Source: Martelella endophytica (GTDB lineage Bacteria > Pseudomonadota > Alphaproteobacteria > Rhizobiales > Rhizobiaceae). From it: a stretch of DNA of 64,000 nt. The DNA lies in assembly GCF_000960975.1 (NCBI RefSeq), contig NZ_CP010803.1, positions 4,433,818-4,497,817 of the forward strand, written 5' to 3'. The translations under genes were made by a program, and so were the position numbers. The notes below the pieces were generated by a model that was not told the origin of the DNA, did not search any database, and saw nothing but the letters and a program-made list of their open reading frames with translations. Of this stretch, positions 52,581 through 62,305 are shown one piece after another. How positions within the stretch are numbered: the stretch's first letter is position 1; each line of letters opens with the position of its first letter.

Positions 52581-54113
52581 ATGGTTTCACGGGTTCATAC
52601 GGTTGCATTTCAGGGTGTGGAAGGCGTGCCTGTCGATGTGCAGGTGATGATTGCGCCCGGCAAGATCGGCATGCAGATCGTCGGCCTGCCGGACAAGGCG
52701 GTCGCCGAAAGCCGGGAGCGGGTGCAGGCGGCACTGCACGCCTCCGGCCTGGCGCTGCCGGCCAAGCGCGTGACGGTCAATCTCGCGCCGGCGGACCTGC
52801 CCAAGGAGGGCTCGCATTTCGATCTGGCGATCGCGCTTGGGCTGATGGCCGCCCTTGGCGCCGTTCCGGGTGATGCCCTTTCCGGCTATGTCGTCATCGG
52901 CGAGCTCAATCTCGATGGCACTATTGCAAGCGTGACCGGCGCCCTGCCCGCCGCGATCGCCGCCAACGCGGTCGACAAGGGCCTGATCTGCCCTGCAGGC
53001 TGCGGCCCGGAGGCCGCCTGGGCAAGCACCGATCTCGACATCCTCGCACCGAAGAGCCTGATTGCGATCGTCAATCATTTTCGCGGCACCCAGGTGCTGA
53101 CGCGGCCGCACCCTGCCATCCGCTCCGGGGCGCAGGATCTGCCCGATCTTGCCGATATCCGCGGCCAGGAAAGCGCGAAGCGGGCGCTCGAAGTGGCTGC
53201 CGCCGGCGGCCATAACCTGTTGATGGTCGGCCCGCCCGGCGCCGGAAAGTCGATGCTCGCCGCCCGCCTACCCTCCATCCTGCCGCCGCTGTCTCCGCCC
53301 GAACTGCTCGAGATGTCGATGGTGCATTCGATTGCCGGGAAACTTGCCGGCGGCAAGCTCTCCGACAGGCGCCCCTTCAGGGCGCCACATCATTCAGCCA
53401 GCATGGCCTCGCTTGTCGGCGGCGGCATCAAGGCAATGCCGGGCGAGGCTTCGCTTGCCCATCACGGCGTGCTGTTTCTCGACGAACTGCCCGAATTCTC
53501 GCCGCAGGTTCTCGATGCTCTGCGCCAGCCGCTCGAAACCGGGGAATGCGTGATTGCACGCGCCAATCATCGCGTGTCCTATCCGGCCGCCTTCCAGCTG
53601 ATCGCGGCGATGAACCCCTGCCGCTGCGGCATGGCCGGCGAGCCCGGACACAGCTGCCCACGCGGGCCGCGATGCGCGGCCGACTACCAGGCCCGCATTT
53701 CCGGCCCGCTAATGGACCGCATCGACATTCGCATCGACGTGCCGGCGGTCAGCGCGATGGACCTGATCGGCTCGCGGGTGGAGGGCGAGACAAGCGCCGC
53801 CGTCGCCCGCCGCGTCGAAAAGGCACGCCAGGCCCAGCGCGACCGGTTTGCGGCCCTTGGCGAGCAGGCCATCAACGCCCGCTGCCCTGCGAGCCTCGTC
53901 GAGCGGCTTGCAGAGCCTGATACCGCGGGGCTTGCGCTGCTGAAGGAGGCTGCGGAGAAGATGCGGTTTTCCGCCCGCGGTTATCATCGGGTTCTCAAGG
54001 TCGCCCGCACCATCGCCGATCTCGATGGCCAGACCACCGTCAGCCGCATGCATATCGGCGAGGCGATCGCCTATCGGGTGCCCGCCTCGACCCGCGTCGG
54101 GACCCTGGCCTGA
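52581..54113 (+). CDS. comM: YifB/ComM Mg-chelatase-like AAA+ ATPase
   Basis: 510-residue AAA+ protein of the ComM group, a branch-migration helicase that helps integrate taken-up DNA. Residues 1-165 are the ChlI-like fold (QIVGLPDKAVAESRERV); the ATPase has Walker A GPPGAGKS near 219, sensor HHGVLFLDELPEF near 294, and a cysteine cluster CRCGMAGEPGHSCPRGPRC near 349-367 that probably binds zinc. The ATG at 52581 fits GGAG 6 nt before it. An SOS box precedes it. Confidence 0.94.
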   Translation: MVSRVHTVAFQGVEGVPVDVQVMIAPGKIGMQIVGLPDKAVAESRERVQAALHASGLALPAKRVTVNLAPADLPKEGSHFDLAIALGLMAALGAVPGDALSGYVVIGELNLDGTIASVTGALPAAIAANAVDKGLICPAGCGPEAAWASTDLDILAPKSLIAIVNHFRGTQVLTRPHPAIRSGAQDLPDLADIRGQESAKRALEVAAAGGHNLLMVGPPGAGKSMLAARLPSILPPLSPPELLEMSMVHSIAGKLAGGKLSDRRPFRAPHHSASMASLVGGGIKAMPGEASLAHHGVLFLDELPEFSPQVLDALRQPLETGECVIARANHRVSYPAAFQLIAAMNPCRCGMAGEPGHSCPRGPRCAADYQARISGPLMDRIDIRIDVPAVSAMDLIGSRVEGETSAAVARRVEKARQAQRDRFAALGEQAINARCPASLVERLAEPDTAGLALLKEAAEKMRFSARGYHRVLKVARTIADLDGQTTVSRMHIGEAIAYRVPASTRVGTLA

Positions 54114-54241
54114 CGTCTGCCATCAGGCGCAGAAGTGGCGGACAACCTGCAGGAGGACCAACCGTTTTCCCCGCGGGCTGCGACAGCCGATAGGCTTGTG
54201 GCACCGCAGATGCCACCGGCTCTGCCCGCAAGGAGATTTCG

Positions 54242-55279
54242 ATGTCCGACATGACGGCAAAACTTGGCCTTCCCTTCATCCTGCCGGCGCAGGCGCAGAA
54301 ACACGTAACCCATAACGAGGCCCTGCAGCGGCTCGATGCGGTCGTCCATCTGGCGATCGTCGCCGAAGCCGATGATCCGCCCGCAAGCCCCGAGGACGGG
54401 AGCTGCTACGTGGTGGCAGACACTCCGACGGCGGCCTGGAGCGGCCATGCGGGCGATGTCGCGATCTTCCAGGATGGGCTCTGGCAGTTCGTCACCCCCG
54501 TTTCAGGCTGGTCGGCATGGTTTGCGGATGACGGGACGCTGCGCTGCTTCGACGGCGCGGCCTGGGCCGGCCCCGCCCTTCCGGCAGCGCCAAGTTTTGC
54601 GACGGTCGGAGTCAATGCCACGGCGGACGCGACCAACAGGCTCTCGGTCTCCGCTCCGGCGACATTACTCAATAATGCGGGCGCCGGCCATCAGCTCAAG
54701 ATCAACAAGGCGGCTGCGGCCGATACCGCCTCACTGCTGTTCCAGACGGGCTGGTCGGGACGGGCGGAAATGGGGCTTTCGGGCTCGGACAATTTCGCGA
54801 TCAAGGTCAGCCCGGACGGTGCGAACTGGTATGAGGCGCTGAGGATCGCTCCCGAAGGCGCTGTCGTTATGCCGCAACGACCGCTGGTGCGCGCGGCCTA
54901 TGCCGGCGGCACGACGGCGATCACCACTGCCACAGCCCTCGGTTTCGACAATCTCTACACCAATCAGGGCGACTTTGCCCTCGGAACCGCGGTGGCCGGT
55001 GGCGGCGAAACGCTGCTCTTTCCGGTCAGCGGATATTATACGGTGTTCCTGACGGTCACCGCCACGGCGACGGGCGCCTATTCGGTGACGCTGCAAAAGA
55101 ACGGATCCGAAAACAGCGTCATCCTCCGCGGCGGCGGCACAGATGGCGCGGCGGTGACGCTTGCTGCAACGGCGATCACCTATTTCTCCGCCGGAGACAA
55201 TGCCCGTCTGCTCTTCGATGGAAGTGCCACATATGATCTCGGCTACGGCGCGACCGAAGTGCTGGCGATGCTCGCCTGA
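54242..55279 (+). CDS. DUF2793 protein with C-terminal jelly-roll-like domain
   Basis: 345 residues. Residues 8-110 match DUF2793 (LPFILPAQAQKHVTHNEAL, then a carbohydrate-binding-like repeat region), a domain common in phage and gene-transfer-agent spike or tail proteins of alphaproteobacteria. The part from about 220 on is a glycine- and threonine-rich beta sandwich (GYYTVFLTVTATATGAYSVT, then GATEVLAMLA), like C1q/TNF trimeric lectins. AGGAG precedes the ATG. No other phage gene is nearby, so it is isolated, perhaps a GTA surface component or a moron. Confidence 0.75.
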   Translation: MSDMTAKLGLPFILPAQAQKHVTHNEALQRLDAVVHLAIVAEADDPPASPEDGSCYVVADTPTAAWSGHAGDVAIFQDGLWQFVTPVSGWSAWFADDGTLRCFDGAAWAGPALPAAPSFATVGVNATADATNRLSVSAPATLLNNAGAGHQLKINKAAAADTASLLFQTGWSGRAEMGLSGSDNFAIKVSPDGANWYEALRIAPEGAVVMPQRPLVRAAYAGGTTAITTATALGFDNLYTNQGDFALGTAVAGGGETLLFPVSGYYTVFLTVTATATGAYSVTLQKNGSENSVILRGGGTDGAAVTLAATAITYFSAGDNARLLFDGSATYDLGYGATEVLAMLA

Positions 55280-55631
55280 AGGACCGCACCTTCCAACCGC
55301 GGAGAGGTCGGCGTGCTTGACTCCATCTGGCTGCACTCGGCCTCTTCGCCCTCCCCTTCCTCGAATGCTTTCCACGCTCGATGGCTCTTTGCCCCTCGGG
55401 CGGCCAGACCGGGCGCGCGGCACCAACCGCAATCCGGACCGCGTTGCGCAGCACGCAGCGCGACAAGGGACGATGAAGCGCCAGACACAAGACGGCGTCC
55501 ATCGGCAAGCGCCCTTATCGGAAGACGACCGTGTTGCTTGGGATTCTAGAAAAACCTAAAAAGTCTCGCCGCACCGTCAGGCGCACCCCGAACAGCGAGT
55601 TTACTGCCCCAAGAAAAAAGCCTAGAGAAAA
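55280..55631. other. 352-bp intergenic stretch, nothing supported
   Basis: This gap between the DUF2793 gene and the convergent DciA-like gene shows no ORF with coding bias, no strong hairpin and no RNA motif I recognise. TTGCTT and TAAAAA 17 bp apart (near 55534-55562) on the plus strand form a weak promoter-like pair with no gene to serve. Confidence 0.4.
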
Positions 55632-56150
55632 TCAGCGACGGCCGGAGGCCTTCTTGCGCTTCTCGCTCATCACGCCGGCACCGAGCCTCAGGATCGCGTT
55701 GCGCAGCGCTTCGGATTCGATGCCTTCAAGCCTCAGTTCGAGTGCGCGTTTTTCGGCGGGCGAAAGCACTGGCTGCGCCCGCCTTCGCGCCGAAAGCGGC
55801 TGCACCGGTTTCTGCACCACGCGGATGCGATCGATTGCGGAAAAGCCGAAGAAGCCGTTGACCCGGTGGATGAGTTCGCCCTCGGCATGGGTGAGAAACA
55901 GCACGCGCGCGCCCTCGCAGGCGACCGTCAGCGTTCCGGGACGGAAGGTCCCGTCCTCGTTGTCGCCCGGTCGTTTCGGCCAGGTGATCTTTTCCGGGCG
56001 CGAAAAATCGGCATAGGCATCGCCGGCGATTTCTTCCCAGGCACTGAGCAGCGAGGTGGTGATCCCCGCACGTCGCGCAAGGATCGGGTCGACGAGACCG
56101 TTGGCCACATCGGCAATCTGACTTGCGGTTTTCTCGCGGCTCGCGCGCAT
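55632..56150 (-). CDS. DciA-like (DUF721) protein
   Basis: 172-residue protein with an N-terminal DUF721 domain: DVANGLVDPILARRAGITTSL near 14-34, WEEIAGDAYADFSRPEKI near 38-55, and the strand LTVACEGARVLFLTHAEGELI near 74. DUF721 proteins include DciA, the helicase operator that loads DnaB in most bacteria without DnaC. The tail is basic (SEKRKKASGRR). A GTG two codons upstream is also possible. Divergent from mutY. Confidence 0.8.
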   Translation of the reverse strand: MRASREKTASQIADVANGLVDPILARRAGITTSLLSAWEEIAGDAYADFSRPEKITWPKRPGDNEDGTFRPGTLTVACEGARVLFLTHAEGELIHRVNGFFGFSAIDRIRVVQKPVQPLSARRRAQPVLSPAEKRALELRLEGIESEALRNAILRLGAGVMSEKRKKASGRR

Positions 56151-56295
56151 GCTCACATCCCGGTCAAAGCTCTGCCCAGATATAGGCTTTTCTCGCCGGT
56201 TTGAACAGAAGGGGCGGCGGGCAGCGCATTACAAAACCTTGCCGGAGCCGGCAGATGCCGCTAGAGCGGGGGACCTCCAACAACCGACTTGCCGC

Positions 56296-57366
56296 ATGGA
56301 TCATTTCGCAGCCGAACTCCTCACCTGGTATGACCGCCACCACCGCGAACTGCCCTGGCGCGTCGGGCCGGCAGACAAGCGTTCCGGTGAGCGGCCGGAT
56401 CCCTACCATGTCTGGCTTTCCGAGATCATGCTGCAGCAGACGACGGTGCAGGCGGTCAAAGCCTACTACGAAAAATTCCTCGCTCGCTGGCCGAGGGTCG
56501 AGAATCTCGCCGCCGCGGCAACGGACGAGGTGATGGCGGCATGGGCCGGGCTTGGCTATTATGCCCGCGCCCGCAACCTCAAGAAATGCGCCGAGACGGT
56601 TGCCGCCGAACATGGCGGAAAATTTCCCGATACGTTTGACGGGCTGAAGGCACTGCCGGGCATCGGCGACTATACGGCGGCGGCCATCGCTGCCATCGCC
56701 TTCGACCGACCGGAAGCCGTCGTCGACGGCAATGTCGAGCGCGTCGTCACCCGGCTCTTCGCCATCGATACGCCGCTTCCGGCGGCAAAACCTGTCGTCC
56801 GGGACCGAACGGCGTCGATGACGCCAGAGGGACGGCCCGGCGATTTCGCGCAGGCGATGATGGATCTCGGCGCCACCATCTGCACGCCGCGGCGCCCGAC
56901 CTGCGCGCTCTGTCCCTTCCGCGCGGAATGCGCGGCGCTTGCGAAAGACGATCCCGAGCGGTTTCCGGTCAAGCTGCCGAAAGCTGCCCGCCCTGTGCGC
57001 CGGGGTGCTGCATTCGTGGCCGAGACCCCCGATGGCCGCCTGCTTCTTCGCACGCGAAAGGCCTCCGGGCTTCTGGGCGGCATGGCGGAGGTGCCGACGA
57101 CCGGCTGGACGTCGCGCAGCGATGGCGAGACCGACGCGGAGGCCGCGCCCTTTGTCGCCCGCTGGGCGTTTCGCGGCGAAATCGTCCACGTCTTCACTCA
57201 CTTTGAGCTGCGGCTGTCGGTCTGGCATACGGTCGCGAGCGAAAGCCGGGTTGATGGCGGGCGATGGGCGCCGCTTACCACGCTTGGCGAGGAGGCCCTG
57301 CCGAGTGTAATGAAAAAGGCAATCAGCCAGGCTATACCGGATGCATTCAAGGCACTGAGGAAATAA
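56296..57366 (+). CDS. mutY: A/G-specific adenine glycosylase
   Basis: 356 residues. It removes adenine mispaired with 8-oxoguanine. Catalytic Glu is in LSEIMLQQTTVQA near 42, the helix-hairpin-helix and Asp in LPGIGDYTAAAI near 123-134, VDGNVERVVTRLF follows, and the [4Fe-4S] cysteines are CTPRRPTCALCPFRAEC near 195-211. The C-terminal NUDT1-like domain (ETPDGRLLLRTRKASGLLGGM, in pieces) senses 8-oxoG. A HAD-like gene follows by 1 nt. Confidence 0.95.
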   Translation: MDHFAAELLTWYDRHHRELPWRVGPADKRSGERPDPYHVWLSEIMLQQTTVQAVKAYYEKFLARWPRVENLAAAATDEVMAAWAGLGYYARARNLKKCAETVAAEHGGKFPDTFDGLKALPGIGDYTAAAIAAIAFDRPEAVVDGNVERVVTRLFAIDTPLPAAKPVVRDRTASMTPEGRPGDFAQAMMDLGATICTPRRPTCALCPFRAECAALAKDDPERFPVKLPKAARPVRRGAAFVAETPDGRLLLRTRKASGLLGGMAEVPTTGWTSRSDGETDAEAAPFVARWAFRGEIVHVFTHFELRLSVWHTVASESRVDGGRWAPLTTLGEEALPSVMKKAISQAIPDAFKALRK

Positions 57367-57367
57367 C

Positions 57368-57982
57368 ATGACGCATGAAGTCCGCCATATCGTGTTCGAC
57401 ATCGGCAAGGTGCTGGTGCATTACGATCCGACCATTCCCTTCAAGCGGGTCATTCCGGATGATGAAAAGCGAGCCTGGTTCCTTTCCGAGGTCTGTAGCC
57501 ACGCCTGGAACCACGAACAGGACCGCGGCCGGCCTTGGGCCGAAGCCGAAGCGGAGGCGATCGCCCGCCATCCAGAAGAGGCGGAGAACATCCGCGCCTT
57601 CCGCGCCAACTGGCACGAGATGGTGCCTTATGCCTATGACGACAGCGTCGCGCTGCTGAAGGTGTTGGTGGAAAAAGGCCACGACATCACCATGCTGACG
57701 AATTTCGCACCCGATACCTTCGCCGAGTGCCGTGCCCGCTATCCCTTTCTGGAGAGCAGCAGAGGCATAACGGTATCCGGCGAAGTCGGGCTGGTTAAGC
57801 CGGACCGGGAGATCTTCGAGCATCACGTAGCGACCTTCGGCCTCGAGCCGGCGGCAACGCTGTTCATCGATGACACCGCGGTGAATGTCGAGGGGGCGAA
57901 GCTCGCAGGCTGGCAGGCGGTGCGCTTCACCGATGCCGAAACGCTGAGGCGCGATCTCGCCGAGCGCGGCATCGCTGTCTGA
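57368..57982 (+). CDS. HAD-family hydrolase (HAD-IA subfamily)
   Basis: 204 residues of a Rossmann-like phosphatase. Motif I is FDIGKVLVHYD near 10 with the nucleophilic Asp, motif II is the MLTNF region near 115, motif III Lys is in GLVKPDREIFEH near 141, and motif IV is FIDDTAVNVEGAKLAG near 164. It resembles YihX-like sugar-phosphate phosphatases. Starts 1 nt after the mutY stop, so it shares its transcript. A hairpin follows. Confidence 0.87.
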   Translation: MTHEVRHIVFDIGKVLVHYDPTIPFKRVIPDDEKRAWFLSEVCSHAWNHEQDRGRPWAEAEAEAIARHPEEAENIRAFRANWHEMVPYAYDDSVALLKVLVEKGHDITMLTNFAPDTFAECRARYPFLESSRGITVSGEVGLVKPDREIFEHHVATFGLEPAATLFIDDTAVNVEGAKLAGWQAVRFTDAETLRRDLAERGIAV

Positions 57983-58028
57983 AGCGATGGCCTATCCGTA
58001 AATTGCCGATCGTACTGCCGTAAAAGCG

Positions 58029-58054
58029 CCGGGCCCGGTTTGCACCGGGCCCGG
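58029..58054. terminator. Perfect 11-bp hairpin between HAD gene and ccrM
   Basis: CCGGGCCCGGT (58029-58039) and ACCGGGCCCGG (58044-58054) pair around a 4-nt loop, between convergent genes. Read on the minus strand the stem is followed by TTTT (58025-58022 region), favouring termination of ccrM. Confidence 0.65.
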
Positions 58055-58170
58055 GAAATCGCCGCGTCGCGTTCGGAGGTCCTGAACGGGAGACGCCGGC
58101 TGGCAGGGTTTGCATAACAACTCGTAAAGGGAAATGGTAAATTATTCCCTAAAGGGTTGTATTGCCGTGG

Positions 58171-59295
<1,125 letters not shown>

Positions 59296-59350
59296 CTACT
59301 CGCTTTTTACACGTACTCGAAAACTGGTGACGGGGCCGAGTTTCCGCGAG

Positions 59351-59363
59351 TTTGGTTACCAAA
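59351..59363. promoter_or_regulatory. Palindrome upstream of ccrM
   Basis: TTTGGTTACCAAA is a perfect 6+1+6 inverted repeat, 59 nt before ccrM and about 220 nt before the DUF1254 gene. It does not match the TTAA-N7-TTAA CtrA site closely; the regulator is unknown. I see no GANTC sites in this 289-bp spacer. Confidence 0.45.
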
Positions 59364-59581
59364 GGCTGAAGCCGGCGCGAAATTCTGTCACGGCGACGTC
59401 CAGACATCGCCATGCTTCAGTCATGCTGCGTTCATCTTCGAGGCGCCATAGAACGATGCTGGAAAACCGCAATGGTCCTGCCAGTCAGGCGATGCGGGTC
59501 TTTCCCCATGGGTGAATTCGCCGTCCATGCCACGCCCTTCGTGACGGACAAGCGGCGGCATTGAGCGCAATAGGAAAACCG

Positions 59582-61000
59582 ATGTTCAAGCCCCTCATCA
59601 CCGGCGCTGCGATCGCAGGCCTTCTCCTTGCCCCCTTAAGCGGTTTTGCCGCCGACCAGTCCCCCGCCACGATCGCCGAACAGGCGACCGTCTACGGCCT
59701 GCCGATGGTGGACCTCTACAAGCTGATGTACGATCAGGCGATCGACAAGGACAACCCGCAGTTCAAGGCGCCGTTCAACACCTTGCACAACGAATCCAAC
59801 GTCTTCACGCCGGCCGACACCACCATTGTCACGCCCAACAGCGACACGCCCTACTCGGAGCTGTGGATGGACCTGCGTGCCGAACCGATGGTGCTATGCG
59901 TGCCGGCGGTCGACAAGGACCGCTACTACTCGGTGATGCTGACCTCGCTTTACACCTTCAATTTCGGCTATATCGGCTCGCGGACGACAGGCAACGACGC
60001 CGCCTGCTATGCTGTCGCCGGCCCCGAATGGCAGGGCGATACGCCGAAAGGCATTGCCAAGGTGTTCCAGTCCGAAACCGAATTCGCGACGGCGCTTTAC
60101 CGCACCCAGCTTTTCGATCCGGCCGATATCGACAACGTCCGCAAGATCCAGGCCGGCTACACTGTCGAGCCGCTTTCCGCCTTTCTCGGCGAGCCGGCGC
60201 CGGCAGCACCGCCGGCGGTCGACTGGCCGAAGATCGACAACCAGTCGGCCAAGGATGACCTGCTGAACTATCTGGCCTTCCTGCTGCAGTTCGCGCCCGC
60301 CACTGGCCCTGCCGCCGTGGAGCAGCCGATGCGAGCCGCGTTTGAAAGCATTGGCCTTGAAGCGGGCAAGCCGTTTCCCCCGGCTGGTGCCAGTGCGGAT
60401 GAGCTTGCCGCGATCAAGAAGGGAAGCGAGGCCGGCTTTGCCGATGTCATCGCCAAGCTCAAGCACATGGGTGAAAACGAAAACGGCTGGAGCGTGACCA
60501 CCGGCATCACCGGCGACCGTGCGGGTTACAATGGTGACTGGGCATTGCGCGCGGCCGTCGCCGTTGCAGGCCTTCTCGCCAACGATACCGACGAGGCGGT
60601 CTATCCAATCACCAATGCCGATGTCGACGGCCAGAAGCTCGACGGCTCGAAGTCGGCCTACACGATCACCTTCAAGAAAGGCGAATTGCCGCCCGCGAAC
60701 GCCTTCTGGTCGGTCACCATGTATGACGGCAAGACCCAGCATCTGGTGGCAAACCCGATCGACCGGTATCTCATCAATACGCCGATGCTGCCGGATTTGA
60801 CGACAAACGCCGACGGATCGCTGACGCTTTATGTCCAGAAGGATGAACCGAGCGATCCGGCCAAGAAGGCCAACTGGCTGCCGGCTCCTGACGGGCCCTT
60901 CTACCTGGCAATGCGGATCTACTGGCCGAAGCAGGCCGTGCTCGACGGTGACTGGCAGCCGCCCGGCATCATCCCCCACGCCCTCACCAAAAAGGGCTGA
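59582..61000 (+). CDS. DUF1254 (and DUF1214) exported protein
   Basis: 472 residues with a signal peptide (MFKPLITGAAIAGLLLAPLSGFAA). The DUF1254 part has YGLPMVDLYKLMYDQAI and TTIVTPNSDTPYSELWMDL (in pieces) near 60-95. The DUF1214 part near 350-460 holds FWSVTMYDGKTQHLV and YLAMRIYWPKQAVLDG. Both domains are found together in secreted or periplasmic proteins of unknown function. The ATG at 59582 with AGGAAA upstream is preferred to a TTG seven codons earlier. A terminator follows. Confidence 0.88.
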   Translation: MFKPLITGAAIAGLLLAPLSGFAADQSPATIAEQATVYGLPMVDLYKLMYDQAIDKDNPQFKAPFNTLHNESNVFTPADTTIVTPNSDTPYSELWMDLRAEPMVLCVPAVDKDRYYSVMLTSLYTFNFGYIGSRTTGNDAACYAVAGPEWQGDTPKGIAKVFQSETEFATALYRTQLFDPADIDNVRKIQAGYTVEPLSAFLGEPAPAAPPAVDWPKIDNQSAKDDLLNYLAFLLQFAPATGPAAVEQPMRAAFESIGLEAGKPFPPAGASADELAAIKKGSEAGFADVIAKLKHMGENENGWSVTTGITGDRAGYNGDWALRAAVAVAGLLANDTDEAVYPITNADVDGQKLDGSKSAYTITFKKGELPPANAFWSVTMYDGKTQHLVANPIDRYLINTPMLPDLTTNADGSLTLYVQKDEPSDPAKKANWLPAPDGPFYLAMRIYWPKQAVLDGDWQPPGIIPHALTKKG

Positions 61001-61014
61001 GGAACACACAAGAA

Positions 61015-61045
61015 GACCCGCCAATCCGGCGGGTCGCTTCTTTTC
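61015..61045 (+). terminator. Terminator after the DUF1254 gene
   Basis: GACCCGCC (61015-61022) and GGCGGGTC (61028-61035) pair perfectly over 8 bp with a 5-nt loop, followed by a T-rich GCTTCTTTTC. It lies between convergent genes. Confidence 0.8.
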
Positions 61046-61626
61046 TAGCGGTCGTGCAGCCCCTTGCCGGCCAGGATGGCAGCAGTGCTCCTTTCGATCC
61101 GCGCGACCCGGGTGGAGGCGTTTTTAGGCTGCGCGAAATAGAGGCAATAGCCGCGCTGGCGACCGGGCGTCAGCGCGCGGAAGGCCTGCTCCAGAGCCGG
61201 ATCGTCTTCAAAGGCCACGATGAGCTCTTCGGGCAGCGTGAAGTCGTCCTTCGCCAGAACGACCTTCGTTCCCGCCTTCTCCAGTCCGATCGCTTCTTCG
61301 ACATAGAGACGAAGCACCGGCTCGGCAGCCTCGATTTCGGCCACGGAGGTGAAACGCACAAGCCGCATCGAGCGGGAATTTTCGCCAGGGGCAGCGAGCA
61401 GTTGCGCCGTATCCTTCAGCAGCACGCCCTTGAAGAAGGAGAGCGTGCAGAACTGCTTCATCCCCCAGACGGCCGCGATATTGGCACCTTCGAAGGTGTA
61501 GCAGGGCGCGTTCCATTTGAAGTCCTCATCAAGCGCCGTCGACCGGAGCACTGCTCTCAGGGCCCCAAGCTCGGCCTGCCAGCGATCGGCCTCGGCATAG
61601 AACGTCTCAACCTTCTCGTTGGCCAT
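61045..61626 (-). CDS. YdeI/OmpD-associated (DUF1801-type) family protein
   Basis: 193 residues. An N-terminal DUF1801 domain (LRSTALDEDFKWNAPCYTFEGANIAAVWGMKQFCTLSFFKG in pieces, near 30-70) is followed by an OmdA-like C-terminus: LPEELIVAFEDDPALEQAFRALTPGRQRGYCLYFAQPKN (near 130-168, in pieces) and RVARIERS. The role is unknown; relatives are linked to stress or membrane effects. The ATG at 61626 has a strong AAGGAGGAGAGG site. It lies 70 nt after a small membrane protein gene on the same strand. Confidence 0.85.
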   Translation of the reverse strand: MANEKVETFYAEADRWQAELGALRAVLRSTALDEDFKWNAPCYTFEGANIAAVWGMKQFCTLSFFKGVLLKDTAQLLAAPGENSRSMRLVRFTSVAEIEAAEPVLRLYVEEAIGLEKAGTKVVLAKDDFTLPEELIVAFEDDPALEQAFRALTPGRQRGYCLYFAQPKNASTRVARIERSTAAILAGKGLHDR

Positions 61627-61696
61627 GGCCTCTCCTCCTTTGGTCCGCAGCATCTTGCGCGCGTCCTGCTCTCCTGGACCGGCAGGCGCTGCAGGT

Positions 61697-62209
61697 TTAT
61701 CGGTTACCGACATCCGGGGATCGGCTGCGGCTCAGCCATAGCAGCGCAAGCCCGAAGACCGGCAGCAGAATGTCGGTCCAGAAGATGACGCCGGCATTGC
61801 CCGGCGCAAAGTTGTGGGCGCGCACCATGTCGAGCACATGGCCGATGGCGGCGCCCCACAGGAAGAAGGTCGGCCCCACGATCGCCGCCACGCGCAAGCC
61901 GCGACCACCCGCAAACGCCAGGAAGCCGACCACCGCAAAGCCGAGGCTCGCATAGCCGACCTCCGCCTGGAACGGGCTGTCGGCCCAGCCGATGAAAGAG
62001 GCCGCCATCTTGCCGAAGAAGACGTGCATGACGAAGTTGTAGAAGAACGAAACGCCGATCGAGAAGAACAGAAACCAGGCGAGAAGAGCCTCCACTGCAC
62101 CTCCCGGCACACCCGGCCGCATGCCAATCCGCACGGCGGCGACAATCAGGCCGAGCACGAAAAACGTCAGCGTGAAATTCGAAAGCACGAAACCGATGAA
62201 TGCCGCCAT
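61697..62209 (-). CDS. Small membrane protein (DUF6790-like)
   Basis: 170-residue protein with five or six hydrophobic helices (FVLSNFTLTFFVLGLIVAAV, LLAWFLFFSIGVSFFYNFVMHVFF, FAVVGFLAFAGG, and others). PFQAEVGYASLGFAVVG and HNFAPGNAGVIFWTDILLP are conserved in a family annotated as DUF6790. No enzyme motif is visible. The start at MAAFIGF gives a clean first helix, with GAGGGGG upstream. Possibly one transcript with the YdeI-like gene downstream. Confidence 0.7.
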   Translation of the reverse strand: MAAFIGFVLSNFTLTFFVLGLIVAAVRIGMRPGVPGGAVEALLAWFLFFSIGVSFFYNFVMHVFFGKMAASFIGWADSPFQAEVGYASLGFAVVGFLAFAGGRGLRVAAIVGPTFFLWGAAIGHVLDMVRAHNFAPGNAGVIFWTDILLPVFGLALLWLSRSRSPDVGNR

Positions 62210-62305
62210 GAAGCCCCCTCCGACCGCAGCAGATGCCGGCGCGGCACCTGCTGATATCCTAGATGGCATACAGTCGATCTGCAAACGGTGAGCGGCCTCT
62301 GCCGC

